A stretch of DNA of 64,000 nt from Shinisaurus crocodilurus (GCA_021292165.1 CM037877.1:215429350-215493349); one strand, 5' to 3'. Positions 31,191 through 42,699 are shown, numbered from the stretch's first letter. A program made the numbers and translations. Notes: generated by a model not told the origin, from the letters alone.

Positions 31191-31316
31191 TGTAATTCTG
31201 AACATGTTTCCGCATCTACATATCTCTCTGTACCCCCAGTCCTTTTCCTATCCCACATAATTTCCGGTACCATCTCAGCTACCTTTTTGACCCCACAGGT
31301 CTTGAAAGCCATGTCC

Positions 31317-31570
31317 AGGGCTGGACCCAAGACATTGTGCTGCCTGAGGCAGAGCAGCAAATGGTGCCTCCCCCCCTCCCCATTCAAGGTGCAGATTAGT
31401 ACTCAAAGCTAGTCAAGTTATTTTGGCCCCTGAGGCAGACAATCCTACAAGCACCTCCCTCGCTTCCCTGGCAGTGAAAATACAGTAATAACTAATAAAT
31501 TAAATAATGAATGATTTGCTGCTTTTTCATGACATCCCAAATCAGCTGTCTGAGACAGCTGCCTCAGGCT
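31317..31570. repeat. hAT-like 'cagggctggacccaag' fragment
   Basis: Starts CAGGGCTGGACCCAAGAC and contains 'tgcctgaggcag'; inverted 'ctgcctcaggct' is near 31559-31570. Similar starts are at 57006-57120 and, weaker, near 41980. No TSD established. Confidence 0.45.
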
Positions 31571-31575
31571 CTAAA

Positions 31576-31602
31576 TGTGTGTGTGTGTGTGTGTGTGTGT
31601 GT
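31576..31602. repeat. (TG)n microsatellite
   Basis: About 13 TG units. Confidence 0.95.
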
Positions 31603-32569
31603 TTAAAGGACCCTGTCTTCTAAGGACACTCCTATTTGTAAAAAAAGGATTGTATAGGCAGAGGAAAGGAGGGCATTTGATTTCAGGGGGGAAAACTCAG
31701 GCAGAAAGATTCAAGGTAGGCAACAGGAGGGGAAGCACATGTGGGCAAAAGGCCAGCTAATCCAGGGGGATCAAATGCAACAGAAATCATCAGGGTTCCT
31801 GTAACTTTACTTCAGCAAGTGCCATTTTTCTCGAGTTACATGAAAAGCAACATCTTTCAAATTAACTTTCTCTACAGTGGACTCCAGTCCATGAAAGCTT
31901 ATTATGCCACAGTAAATTTAAGGTCTTTAAATTTCTTTAAGGTGCCACAAGGCATTGTGGCTTTTGAACACAAAAGAGCAAGAAGCCCCTATTCTCTTCC
32001 CACATCTATTCACCTTTCTCTAGCCTAGTGCAAACCCCTGATAACCAAGAGAACTATGCAGCCACCAGAATCTGGCCACATGGATCATGCAACAAGTAGG
32101 TGCACTCCAGAAAGATGACTGCAGAGCCAAGGAGCTCCAGACACACTCAAGCAAGCCAGCAATTCAAGACAAGCCATACACTCATACATTACTTTACCCC
32201 AAATCCAGACATTGCTGCTCATTCAACCCCATTTTGCAAGCAACCCCAATTTTGTTTTTCCCCCAAGGTAAGGGGTCTGGGCCAGTTGGAGGAGGAAGCA
32301 ACAGATGACAATGGCCATTGGCACTACATTTGATATATGAGCAGCCAATGTGCCTGCTCTTCCTCATGGACCAGAGCCTTGCTGCCTATAATTGCCCGGT
32401 AGCAACTGGCTGGGCAGGTCCCTGCAGAGTCAGGCACATTGCAAGAAAGCTGGGTGACAGTGGTGCTGTTAGGCAGTTTTGGACTCTGGACATAATGAAA
32501 ATAATGACCAGACTAGGGAAGATAGGGGGCAGTCTCTAGTTTAAAAGTCTGGTGCCTTCATGCTACACT
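31603..32569. other. No recognisable gene; MITE fragment at about 31860-31965
   Basis: 'ccatgaaagcttattatgcc' and 'aaggtgccacaaggca' around 31890-31960 belong to a dispersed repeat (a related trace is near 21625-21670). Otherwise nothing. Confidence 0.35.
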
Positions 32570-32810
32570 CCCTATTAGTCTTCTAAGGGAATGAATCCTG
32601 TGTTGGTGTTGCATTCCATATACACAGTCCATGTGCAGAGTACAAAAGCAAAGCAAGCAAAAGTCCAGCAAGCTTTATACATCCAGAGAGGATAGGTCCA
32701 GTAGAGAGAAGAAGAAGAACAACTCCAGACTGAGATGAACCTATAACATGGCTGCTGTCTTCAGCATACACACGTCACCAGCAAAGATCACATGACAAAA
32801 CTTTGCTTCA
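32570..32810. repeat. Dispersed repeat paired with 35700-36010, LTR-like
   Basis: Shares with 35700-36010 the ordered phrases 'cagtccatgtgcagag', 'aagtccagcaagc', 'gagaagaagaag', 'atggctgc/atggctac' and 'acatga/catgtgacc'. The pattern suggests an antisense LTR or LINE part. Ends not found. Confidence 0.45.
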
Positions 32811-34080
32811 CATGCTCCCTGAGAACTACCAAGAATAGCCAAGAAAAACACAGCAAACACAGTGAAGCCTAGACATAAACAATGCCTAGCAATGCCAGAT
32901 AGCAGACCATCTGTACTGTAAGTAAAAAATCATAGCATGTTGTTGATATTACACCAACATCCTGAGATCTCCTAGTAACTGCAAGGCTACTGAGTTCAGA
33001 GGCAAGAAGCAGGCTTGCATTAAGACAGATGATGGCAATTGGGGCAGCTCTGAAGATCCGGGGTCCATGCCCAGGCAGGCCCATGGTGCTCATCATTCCT
33101 TACTCATGCTTGTTTATGGATTCTTTAGATGATGTGACCCTCTATTTTAATTTCTGTTTTTAAGATCACTTTCCCATGGGTTTTTTTAGAGTGTGGAAAA
33201 TGGAGTATTTGTGAAAGTGAAAGAAAATGTATTTTCCTACTTGTGTAATTGCTCTATTCTTCTAGAGTACAGTGCCAACTAGAGGTTATGTAGAGGGAAA
33301 GCAGAAAAAGAAATGCTCCTCGTGTAGTGCATGGATTCCAATCCTGTGATGAAGTCAAAAGTAGATACAGCAGATTAACAGCTTTGTGTAGAAAGGCTCA
33401 CACAGTGAGTAGAAGTGAGCATTACCGAAAGCCGACCTACTGCAATCTAGATGAATCTTTTTACTTTCCTTGCTAAATTGTTATGACGAGTTCTTGCTGT
33501 GTTGTAAAATTAGCAGGGGTGGAAGAAAGAAGGGGGAAAAATATTCCATGCTTGAAATTCAACCCTTGTGCTCATAGAGCCATGCAGGTCAGGAACTGGC
33601 TTTCAAAGAAATGTTATTTTCTTATTGTCAAGGCACAACTGTAGAGTTGTGGAGAGCAGCAGATAATGCCTCTCAGCAAAATGTCATAGCTAATGATGGA
33701 CTAGCAACTGAGAGGCAGGGAAGATTGGGGCAGGGGGTAAAGTTACAAAACCAACAACATATAGCGATGGGCAAAAAGATGGTATCATGTGGACAGTGTT
33801 CCAGCAAATTCAAGGGGGATGTTCACAGACAGGGAATGAAGGCAGAAATTCTAAGGGCAGGAGAATGGTTTATAGCTGAGGAATGAAGAGAGTGAGAATA
33901 TAAATACTGAAAATGTAGATAAAGTCATTAAATAGCAGTAAGAGGGTGGAGAAAACAGTGACAGAAGAAAGAAAACAATGACAGAAAACAATGACAGAAG
34001 AAAGATGGGGGAGTACTGTTCTGTTCCAGAAATTACAATTCTACCCCAAGCTCAATCTGGGATAAAAATGGCAGCTACAC
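32811..34080. other. No recognisable gene or repeat
   Basis: Nothing identified. Confidence 0.35.
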
Positions 34081-34107
34081 TGGAGGAGGAGGAGGAGGAG
34101 GAAGAGG
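34081..34107. repeat. (GGA)n trinucleotide repeat
   Basis: About eight units with one variant. Confidence 0.85.
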
Positions 34108-34319
34108 ATGCCATTGATCCTTTTGGTGCTCTGTATCACAGAAAGTTCCAGCGTGGCCCAAAGAGTCCTCATGTTGAGCTTGGCTTTGTGAGGCCTGCAC
34201 AGCAGACCTCTGCTCTGTTGTGGCATCACCACAGGAGCCTTCTTCTGCATCAGGCAAGCTTCAGGTTTTGGGGGGGCCTAGGCAGAGACTTATGGTGGCT
34301 CCCTACCAGCATACTGTGG

Positions 34320-34320
<1 letters not shown>

Positions 34321-34354
<34 letters not shown>

Positions 34355-34355
34355 A
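34321..34355. repeat. (CTG)n trinucleotide repeat
   Basis: About ten CTG/GCT units. It makes leucine or alanine runs in overlapping ORFs, which are not taken as genes. Confidence 0.9.
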
Positions 34356-34356
34356 C

Positions 34357-35699
34357 CTCCTCTGCCTCGCCCTTTCTCACCATCCTCTCTTCCTCAGTGC
34401 TGGCCCCTTTTCTAGGGCCAGTGTTGAACATAAGAACCACCACCTCCACCAGCTTATACCCAGCCCTTCCGGCCCAAGAAGAGGGGCTGAAGTTGAAGGA
34501 GGTGGCAACAATACTGGTGGGAAGGTAGGAAGTAGAACATAACTCACTTGCACTACTTTTGGTCCCAGTGGCATCATTAGGGTCAGTCTGCAATGCACAG
34601 GTCCTGGGCCCCGCAGCCCAGAGGGTACCCAAATGATAGTGCAGCAGTGGCAGCAAGAACTTAACGGAGGGGAGAGCAAGTGGGGGGAGAGTGAGCAGGG
34701 AGGGAGAGCAACCAGGTGGTAGGAAATGAATAGATAAGTCCTCTTTCCGCTCTTAAGAAAACCTTTTTTTCTTTTTTTTTAAACTGAAGTCGTTGAACTG
34801 CCCAGCATGCCAGGTAACCTCTTAAAAGGGGGGGGGGAGGGTAAAGAAAGGAAAAGGGACAGACCCATTTCTTCCCTTCCTGCTGCCTTAGGGGTGGGCG
34901 AAGAAAGCAAACATTCAGGGTGGCAGCAGTAGAAAGTCAGGGTGACCCAGGGGGAGAAAGTGGGATAACAGAGTGCCAAGAATGGTGTGGGGAGTTAGTG
35001 TGGATGGAGGGCATTTTGCCCAGGGAGTGATCGACCCTGGCTGCATCACTGGCTCCACAAGCAACAACCTTCTTTCCAGTATGAAGTGCAATGTTAGCAG
35101 AGCCAAAGTTGCAATTGCAGTTGGGAGAACTTCGTATGTCTTCCGTGGGCCTCTTCTGACACCTTCGTACTAAGCACATCAAGGGGAGAGAGCATGCTGC
35201 TGCTGCTGCAGCACCTCCCGCTACTTGACAGGTAAATCAAGGGAAGAGGGAGAGAGGTTTCACAAATGGGGACTAGTGGGGAGGGCTTCTTTAGGGACCA
35301 CACGGGCTGCCAGGGATGGGTAGGGGCAATTTTCTGAGCTGTTGGGCTGGCTCAGAAAAATGATTGGCAAGCTTGAGCAAGCTAGCCCATCTTTACCCAT
35401 TTCCCAGTTGGAGGGGTATCTAGAAGGATCAGAGGGCATCTCTTCTGCACACAATTTTGGGCCTGTCCCTGAAGGTGTTTTGACCCACCCTGAAGGCGCA
35501 CAAGCCTCCTGGAAAAGCAGAGCGCTTCACTTGTGTGAGATGGAAGATTTAAAATCCTGTTCCCGTGTGCAGCTGCCCATAAATCTACACACAGAAGTTC
35601 AGACTTGTCTCTCCCACTCCACGCAGCATTCCAAGCGTATCGGATGTCAGCCAACTCAGCTTCCTTCTTGCAGATCCCAGTAATAAGGAAATAACTCTG
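34357..35699. other. No recognisable gene; moderately GC-rich
   Basis: Many overlapping short ORFs on both strands, as expected from composition; no domains. Confidence 0.35.
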
Positions 35700-36010
35700 T
35701 AAACTTCACAGGTTATTGTTCTACCTGTTTATTACTATAGCAAGTATATACTACAGAGTATACATCTCCTAATTGCAGTCCATGTGCAGAGAACAATGCA
35801 TAGCAAGCATTAATCCAGTGGAGCAAGTTGTTTATCACTCCACCTCAGCTTAAGACATTACATGATTGCATTAAGTCCAGCAAGCACTAGTCAGAAGAAC
35901 AGGGAGAAGAAGAAGCAAGCAATTCAATCTCTCTCCAAAAAATGGCTACAGAACAGAAAGCTAACAGGTCAGTAGTATGTCATCAGAACATACAAACCAT
36001 GTGACCAGCT
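35700..36010. repeat. Dispersed repeat paired with 32570-32810, LTR-like
   Basis: See the paired copy for the shared phrases. This copy extends further left with 'tgtttattactatagcaagt'. Confidence 0.45.
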
Positions 36011-36250
36011 CATATTTCTTTCACACCTACTTTTCCCATGAGAAACGGGCAGGAAGTAGAAGACTAAACATGACTTGTTTACCAGCCATTCTGTACCTTA
36101 CAAATGTCAACAATGTGGCACAGCTGGTGTTTGTGCTACATGACACAACAGTCCCACCCTTCCCTGGCTTGGAACCCTCCAGATTGTTTTCGAGTTCAAC
36201 TTACATCAGCCCCAGCCTGCATATGGCCAAGGGTCTGGCAGTCTGGGAGC

Positions 36251-37109
36251 CAGGACCGGTGCAGGGCAGTTTGGCGCCCTAGGCAAAATTATATTTAGCG
36301 CCCCCCCTCTCGTGCCGTGGGGGGGCCCCTCCCTGGCTGCCGCCTCCGAGCCTGCCTCCCCGTCCGCTGGTCCCGTTGCATCCTTCCGGCGCGGAGGAAG
36401 TGACACGACGGGACCCCCGTGCTCTGTTTTTGCCTGGGGAAACCAGGGCAACAGGGCTGTTTAAGCCCTGTTGCCCTGGTTCCTCCCGCCAAAACAGAGC
36501 TAGGGCAGGGCTCTGGCAGCGGCGGAGGCGGCAGAGAAGGTAGGTGGCAGGGGGGGTCCGGTGGCTGCAGGGGGGCTGCGGGGGTCCGGCAGCTGCAGGG
36601 GGGCTGTGGGGGTCTGGCAGCTGTGGGGGGTGGCGGGGGGCAGGTGGGGGGGCTGCGGGGGTCCGGCGGCTGCAGGGGGTCTGGCGGCGGCGGGGGGTGG
36701 CGGGGGGTCTGGCAGCTGCGGGGGGTTCTGGTGGCTGCGGGGGGCAGGGGGGGTCCGGCGGCTGCGGGGTGGTGGTGGCGGTGGCGGCTCGAGCAGCGCA
36801 GAGAACGCTCCGTGCCGCTCTGAATGTCAAGATCGGCCGCCGCCGCCTCGAGGGCCGAGCCAGGAGCAAGCCCCGAGCCAAATCCAGGCTCGGCCCCACC
36901 ACTACCAGGGCAGGAGGATCAGCGGAGGCCCGGCGCCCACAATCCCCCCCCCACTGACCAGGTGGTGCCTTTGTCGGTGAGGCGGCTGGGCGGGGCAGGA
37001 GCGCGCCGGCAGAGAAGAGTCAGCCGGAAGGAGCTCAGCGTTTCTGCGCCCTCTTCAGCCATGTGCCGTAGGCAACCGCCTAGTTTGCCTAGCGGTAGCA
37101 CTGGCCCTG
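36251..37109. mobile_element. Very GC-rich non-autonomous hAT element, 859 bp
   Basis: TIRs CAGGACCGGTGC and (inward from the right) CAGGGCCAGTGC. Perfect TSD CTGGGAGC at 36243-36250 and 37110-37117. Inside: the inverted pair 'gttgcatccttccggcg'/'gaagtgacacgacggga', a palindromic core with 18-bp perfect arms and a 5-base loop (36441-36481), and G-rich tandem units of the 'ggggtccggcggctgcag' type at about 36548-36775. Subterminal 'gccctaggca' and 'gccgtaggca' match the relative at 21732-23124. The ORFs of over 100 codons on both strands reflect GC content. Confidence 0.88.
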
Positions 37110-37165
37110 CTGGGAGCTGTAGTCCAAAACATCTGGAGAGCACCAGGTTGCCTATCCCAGATTGG
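37110..37165. repeat. Right flank: broken hAT MITE of the 'ctgggagctgtagtcc' family
   Basis: 'gggagctgtagtccaaaaca' then 'tctggagagcaccaggttgc' is the right half of the family at 37255-37395 and 55102-55238. The 859-bp element landed inside or beside it. Confidence 0.5.
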
Positions 37166-37254
37166 GGAAATGAATGGCATGTCTGCTGGAAGGCTGCTTT
37201 CCTGATCCCACAGTGGTAGACTGTCCCCAAAGGCTTGTATTGACCCTCACTATA

Positions 37255-37395
37255 TCACAACCTTCTCCAACCTAGTGCTTTCCAGATGTTTTGGACTACA
37301 ACTCCCAGCATTCTTGATCATGCTGGCTGGGGCTGATTTGATGGGATTTGAAGTCCCAAACATCTGGGGGCACCAGGTTGATGAAGGTTGCTCTA
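37255..37395. mobile_element. hAT MITE, 'ttggactacaactcccagca' family
   Basis: Inverted arms 'ccagatgttttggactac' and 'gaagtcccaaacatctgg' around 'gctggctggggctgat'. Ends eroded. Confidence 0.65.
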
Positions 37396-37868
37396 CCCTT
37401 AGGCAAAGTTTCTCTTTCCAGTATCTTTTGCCAGTTTCTCTGAGATCTTCCATGATCTTCCATTGCACTTACACTAGTCCAGATCACCTGTTCCAGACCA
37501 CCCACCTCCTCCTCCTCCCTTTTTAAGCTGTCTGAAGGGAGACATTTGTGGCAGCCCTACTTCTGAATTGTGGCCAGGATGAGTGGGTTTCTGTGGCTTT
37601 TTGCACCACTGCCAAGGGCAAGACACCAAAACATGAGTAAGCATCAAGATAGGGTTGAGGGGGTCTTTTCCTTTGTTCTGTCATCTTCATCTTACCTTGC
37701 TTTTCCATCCAAAAGGAAGCCCAAAACATCTAACAGCATTGTACAAAAACAAATACAATAATTATCAGACAACAAACAGCTACAAGAAGCCTAAAATAAA
37801 CTTCAATTACAATGCTTAAGAAAACAGCACTACAATTAATAAATGATACAAAGTTCATACACAATATA
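37396..37868. other. No recognisable gene or repeat
   Basis: Nothing identified. Confidence 0.35.
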
Positions 37869-38118
37869 CAGTCATGCCTTGGATTGAGAGCATAATTGGT
37901 TCCGGAAACGTGCTTGTAATCCAAAACACTCTTATATCAAAACGAAATCCCCCCCCCCCAAATTGTACAGAGATTTTTAATTTAAGCCGTACTACAGTAC
38001 TTGTATTGCAAGATGTCGCTTGTATATCAAGTCAAAAAAATATTAATAAATATTTAAAAATTTGCTTGTCTTGCAAAATGCTCTCAAACCAAGTTACTTG
38101 CAATCCAAGGTATTACTG
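37869..38118. mobile_element. Tigger/pogo-like MITE, 250 bp
   Basis: Starts CAGTCATGCCTTGGATTG and, inward from the right, CAGTAATACCTTGGATTG; flanked by TA on both sides (37867-37868 and 38119-38120). CAGT-type TIRs with a TA target are typical of Tc1/mariner-superfamily pogo/Tigger derivatives. Non-coding. Confidence 0.8.
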
Positions 38119-38212
38119 TATCAACAAACAAGGGGATAATAAAATACAACCCATGCTTTGGCTCAAAATATAAGCACATATCACCAGTTCAGCAGCCAAT
38201 ATACCAGACTAG

Positions 38213-38323
38213 GGGTGCAATCTTATGTATGCATGCTCAGACAGAAAAAAGTCCTAGAATTCCCAGCATGCCCCAGGCAAATTCTAGGACTTTTTTCTGT
38301 CTAACCATGCAGAGGATTGCACA
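38213..38323. mobile_element. Palindromic hairpin MITE
   Basis: Arms 'cagacagaaaaaagtcctag' and 'ctaggacttttttctgtcta' with outer 'tgcaatcttatgtatgcatg'/'catgcagaggattgca'. Same family as 16971-17070. Confidence 0.8.
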
Positions 38324-38344
38324 GTAGGTGGATTTACTGTTAAA

Positions 38345-38440
38345 GGAGATGTACAGTTACACTGTAAATATGTCTCCACCGAAGTAAGTCTCACTGAGCT
38401 CAATGGGGCTTACTTCTAGGTAAATAGATATAGGATTGCA
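38345..38440. repeat. Palindromic 'gtaagtctcactgagctcaa' MITE
   Basis: 'aagtaagtctcactgagctc' is followed by 'aatggggcttacttctaggt', an inverted pair; ends 'ataggattgcactg'. Confidence 0.55.
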
Positions 38441-38519
38441 CTGCAGCCAACGCCACCCTGGAGCCAGAAGAAGCCAAGATCTCTGAAATGATGAAACGGT
38501 GAAATAATGAGATTAAGAC

Positions 38520-38945
38520 CTTTGAGGGTGCAGTCCTATGGCCACTAGACAGAGTCTAGATGGCCATAGGAGAAGTCAGAGTCCCAGCTCCGACCTCAGA
38601 AACGCGCTCTGAGGTCGGAGCTGGGACTCCAACTTCAGAGTGTTCTCCCTCCACCCTCGCAGCCAGCACTGAAAGAACCGCACCAGCCGTGGCTCTGAGG
38701 TTGTAAGACTGACCTCAGACTAGGCAGAGTTCTGTGGCCGTTCCAGGGGGCAGTGAGGGGAGGAGTCAGGCTCTGCTAGCATATGTAGTATCCTGGTGGC
38801 AGCTCAGCCTCCCCTCCTCACGCTCTGGGGCAAAATACTTAAAGTGGCCGAAATTGGCTATCTATGTCTTTTGCAGCGTGGGAGGAGCATGGAGGCAATC
38901 TTGGCCTCCGTGCTCCTTCCACCCTTCATAGGATGCCCATAATCC
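38520..38945. mobile_element. MITE with 'GGGTGCAGTCCTATGG' end and 20-bp perfect hairpin
   Basis: The left end resembles 20279. It contains a perfect hairpin with 20-bp arms (38580-38599 and 38609-38628) and a 9-base loop. The right end 'cttcataggatgccc' is a loose inverse of the left. No TSD established. Confidence 0.55.
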
Positions 38946-40003
38946 TCACAGTTCAGTGGGTTACAGGCAGCCACATTGGATTGCGCTGTGAAGCAATAAT
39001 ATTCCCGTTGTTGTTGTTGTTGTAAATCCTAAACTCTACCAATGTGCAGCTTGATAGTACCATGTACCATGAGTTGGACACCTCTCCTGATTTTTTCCAA
39101 AGCCCTGTAAAAATCAAACCTGCATTTTTCTCCAGTGCTCTACAAGCTGTTGTTTTTCTTGCTGCATTTATATTGCAGTTTGAAGGCCCCAAGTAAAAAA
39201 AATCAAGGACAGATTTTCTAGCAGCTATATAAAAATAGAAACAGAATGGTGATTACTCAGTAGCTTTAACCACATGACAAGTCACCCATGGATGGCTCTA
39301 TGGTTCTGTCAGCCTTAACAAAAACAGCACATTCTAGTCACATCCTTACACTTCAGTGGTTATTTAACTCACACCAATATACAGCTTAACCTGTTGTGCC
39401 AAAAGCTCATGTTCACAAAATATTAATCTCACTGCCATATACAATTAAAAGTTAAGGATTAGGCAATCGGGGAGAGACATTCCCCTGATTTCTCTTGTGT
39501 TTGCTACCTTACAAACAAGTTCCTAATTTCTCTTTAGAGTACCCACTCATGGCTTTGGACTTGCCATATTGGCCAATAGCCATTCTAAAACTTTTGTCCC
39601 AGGGGACGACACCACCGAACCCCTTTCCTATGGAGCCCAAGCTTCCCGCTGAGCAAAGGACCTCCACAAGTCCATCCAGGTCGGTTTCTCTTTTGAAGGC
39701 TTGCTCGTTCTTTCCTGATGCCCATTCCTCAAGTATAGACTGCAGCCATTAGCAAATTCTTACTGAAATGAGGGGAGGGGGGAAATGTAGTGAATAGTGA
39801 TGCCCCCGATCTCAGATATTCCTTTGTGTATGATTAGGGAAATTGGTGGTGGTTTTAGTTTAAACTGGAGCTGTGCTCTTTTTATGCAGTGACAGATGTT
39901 GTTTTCAGTTTCTCTAAAATTAGGTTTTGGGATTTCCAAAGAACTCAATTATTGTTTACTGTGTTCAGCTCTTCCGTAAACATGGCTTAGAGCAGGAGAG
40001 CAG
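38946..40003. other. No recognisable gene or repeat
   Basis: Only a short (GTT)n at 39007-39022. Confidence 0.35.
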
Positions 40004-40385
40004 AACCTCAGGCCTGGGGATCAAATCCAGCCTGCCTGGGGTCCCAATCTGGCCCTCTGAGGTTCCCCAGACTGCCACACCTCTATCCCCTGGCCTCACC
40101 CCCACTCCAACCACCAATCATTTGGTGGTGTCCCAGTTTTGTACAGCCTTCCCCCTCCCCCATATTAGAAGGTTGAAATGCCTCTCCTAAGGCTTAGTTA
40201 CTGGCACTAAGTGCTGTAAACTAAAATACTAAAACATGCTGGTATTTTCGGCTTCACCTCTTTAACCTTTGGGTCCACCTCCTTTCACCTTCTGCCCCAC
40301 CCACCACTGGAACGTGCCTCCCAAAAGCTTCTCCAAAATGGAATTCGGCCCTATGGCTGAAAAAGTGTCTACACCTCTGGCTTAG
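40004..40385. repeat. Decayed hAT-like repeat related to 17090-17225
   Basis: The right end, inward, reads 'cagaggtgtagacacttttt', and 'gcttctccaaaatggaattc' is shared with 17190. The left part ('gcctggggatcaaatccagc') is variable. Confidence 0.5.
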
Positions 40386-42104
40386 GCTGACACAACAGAA
40401 GCCGTATGAGTGGCCCCTGTTTTTAATAGGGGATGTGGGAATCAGCAAAACTTGAGCTTGCTGAAGTTCTCCATTCCATCTTGAAGCCCATTCCATCTTG
40501 AGTCTGTATCAGATTGTGAGCTTTGTTTTTGGTTTGTGCATATTTTTATGTGTATTTCCCCAAATGTGTGCATCTATGAAATCTACGAATTCTTCTCCCA
40601 TTGTTTAAAGCATATGTGTGCACATTTTTCAAATGTACGTATGCTGTCACACACTTTTTTTGGTCCATGAAGCCCATTGCAAACTCAGAAACATACAGAC
40701 TTTGACTGCAGATTGCATCCAAATCCGTGTTTAGTCCAAAAGGTGTCGTAAATTAGTCCGGTCCAGAGATAAGCCATAGTCATTATCACAGTCCAAGGTT
40801 AGAAGCCAAAATAAGTATCCGAAGTCAAGAAAACACAAACCAGTTTAGGAGCAGGCCGAAGAGTCATCAAGGTTGTTCTGGAGTCAAAATGCCCAAGCCT
40901 CATTCCGGAAGCTGGCAAAAGTGTCTGGCTGCAGCTGATTGCAACCATTGCTTCCAGCATCTGACGTGTGTTTGGGGCATGTCTTTTAAGTAAGTGCTGA
41001 TTGGCAAGGCAGCACAGCTGGGCCAGGCTGCAGATGACACGTGTCTGGCCCCTCCCCAAGCACACTCTGGCTTGGTTGCCCTAGGTCCTCCTCCTCCATC
41101 TCAGCTGGAGGCACAACACGAGGTGTGAAATGGATAAATCCTGATAAAAAATGAACTGAAACGAATGCTAGCATTTGGAATACTGGATTGAATAAATTAA
41201 AATATTACCTTTAAAAACTGTAACCCTAAGCATAGTTACAAGAGAATAAGTCCTAATGAGTAGGATTTGCAGAGGATTTGAGGACCAAACCAGACATTAC
41301 TTTAAATGTGTGCCTAGCAGCTATATCTTCTTTCCATTTTTACTCTAGAGTACATGCATGGTCCCCCAATCTGGATTGAAAAGCCCCCCACTTCCACGAT
41401 AGGGTCCCAATCTGGATTAGGGCTCCTGGCCTTACTCTGGATTAAAAATGAAAATAAGGTCATAACTGCTAGACACACATTAAAAGTAATGTCTGTTTTG
41501 GCCCTGAATGTAAGGGCTCAATCCTGACATCCAAGGTTTGTATATGGAGCAGGTCTTTTGATCTCCAAGCACATTCATTGTGATTTCAAGTCACAGAGAA
41601 GCAACACATTTTCTTAAACAGGAGTTTTCCAAGGTGAGGAATAGGTAGTTGACTTGATAGGATTGTTCTGAAATGTTCTAAATACTTTTTTTCAGGGCTC
41701 CTGAAACTTGATGTATAAGAGGCAGAAATTCAGCAGGTGAAGATTCCACCATCTTTATCTCTGTGCCTGCCTTATGTTTGCTCAGGGCCCATGAATCCTC
41801 TCAGCAGCCCTACCCCACTTTTGACCTATGGGTCACAGTTAGGGATCCATTCTCTATTATTCCCTCACCACAGCTTCTATCACTCTCTGATGTTTCAATA
41901 AACCCTGTTCATATATTTACACCCTTGTCATGTGCTTAATATTTAGAATGAAAGGTGTTGTGGCTTCATTCAAGCAGCGCCTCCCCTACCATTAGGCAAA
42001 GTGAAGTGGCTGCCGCTTTGGTCTTAAACTCTTCCTGCTAATGTCAGATATATGGGGATTGGTTGTGATTGGTCAGAGCCTGAGGTGAAAGGAACATCAG
42101 GGGT
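40386..42104. other. No recognisable gene; weak repeat traces
   Basis: 40520-40700 has 'tgtgcacatttttcaaatgt'-type phrases as in 26270-26572; 41870-41935 has 'tgtttcaataaac' as in 25900. No ORF of note. Confidence 0.35.
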
Positions 42105-42250
42105 GGGGAACCTTTTTTCTGTCTAGGGCTGCATTCACTTGGAGTAATCTGTCATGAGCCTCATGCCAACAGTGGATGGGTAAGAGCTGGCAGTGGGTGG
42201 AGCCACTGTGAAGAACCATGTGAAGTTAGGACTGCAGGTAATTAGGTGTA
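42105..42250. mobile_element. Small hAT MITE with 'GGGGTGGGGAACC' ends
   Basis: Left CAGGGGTGGGGAACCTTTT and, inward from the right, GGAATGGGGAACCTACACC form imperfect TIRs about 145 bp apart. No clear TSD. Confidence 0.55.
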
Positions 42251-42699
42251 GGTTCCCCATTCCAGCTCTACATGCTCAAGGGCACTTTTCCTTTCACACA
42301 TTCCAGGGCTGGAGCCAAATACTGAAATTAGGTTTCAGGGCTAATCCCTGGTGAACTGGATACAAATGTGTCCCAGACCTATCATCCATGTTCCCGCAGT
42401 TCACAGACTAATGCTGCTATCTCTGTTTCTCTTGTGCCAGTATCTGCATAGGATGCCTTTCTCTCTCCTTGTCCTGAGGCATAAATCTATATCTATATTG
42501 CCCCACATACCACCTACATAATCTCTGCTGGAGGCAGAGGAACCCCAGTGAATGTGCATATTCCTCCAAGGACGCCAGGTGGGGCCTCTGAGTCTGTGAC
42601 ACATTCTAATGTTAATGGTTTTCCCCAAGCACCCTCAATGGTTTCCCAAGCATCCCCAAGCACCCTTAATAGTTCATGGTCAAGAATGCACCCGAAGCC

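Noticed and set aside
33978..34415. ORF with Glu and Leu runs
   Set aside because: The runs are the (GGA)n and (CTG)n microsatellites; no other protein-like feature.
36279..36902. 207-codon Pro/Ala-rich ORF on the minus strand, with overlapping ORFs over 100 codons on the plus strand
   Set aside because: Lies inside a hAT element with TIR and TSD; GC-rich DNA with few stops and low-complexity translation in every frame.
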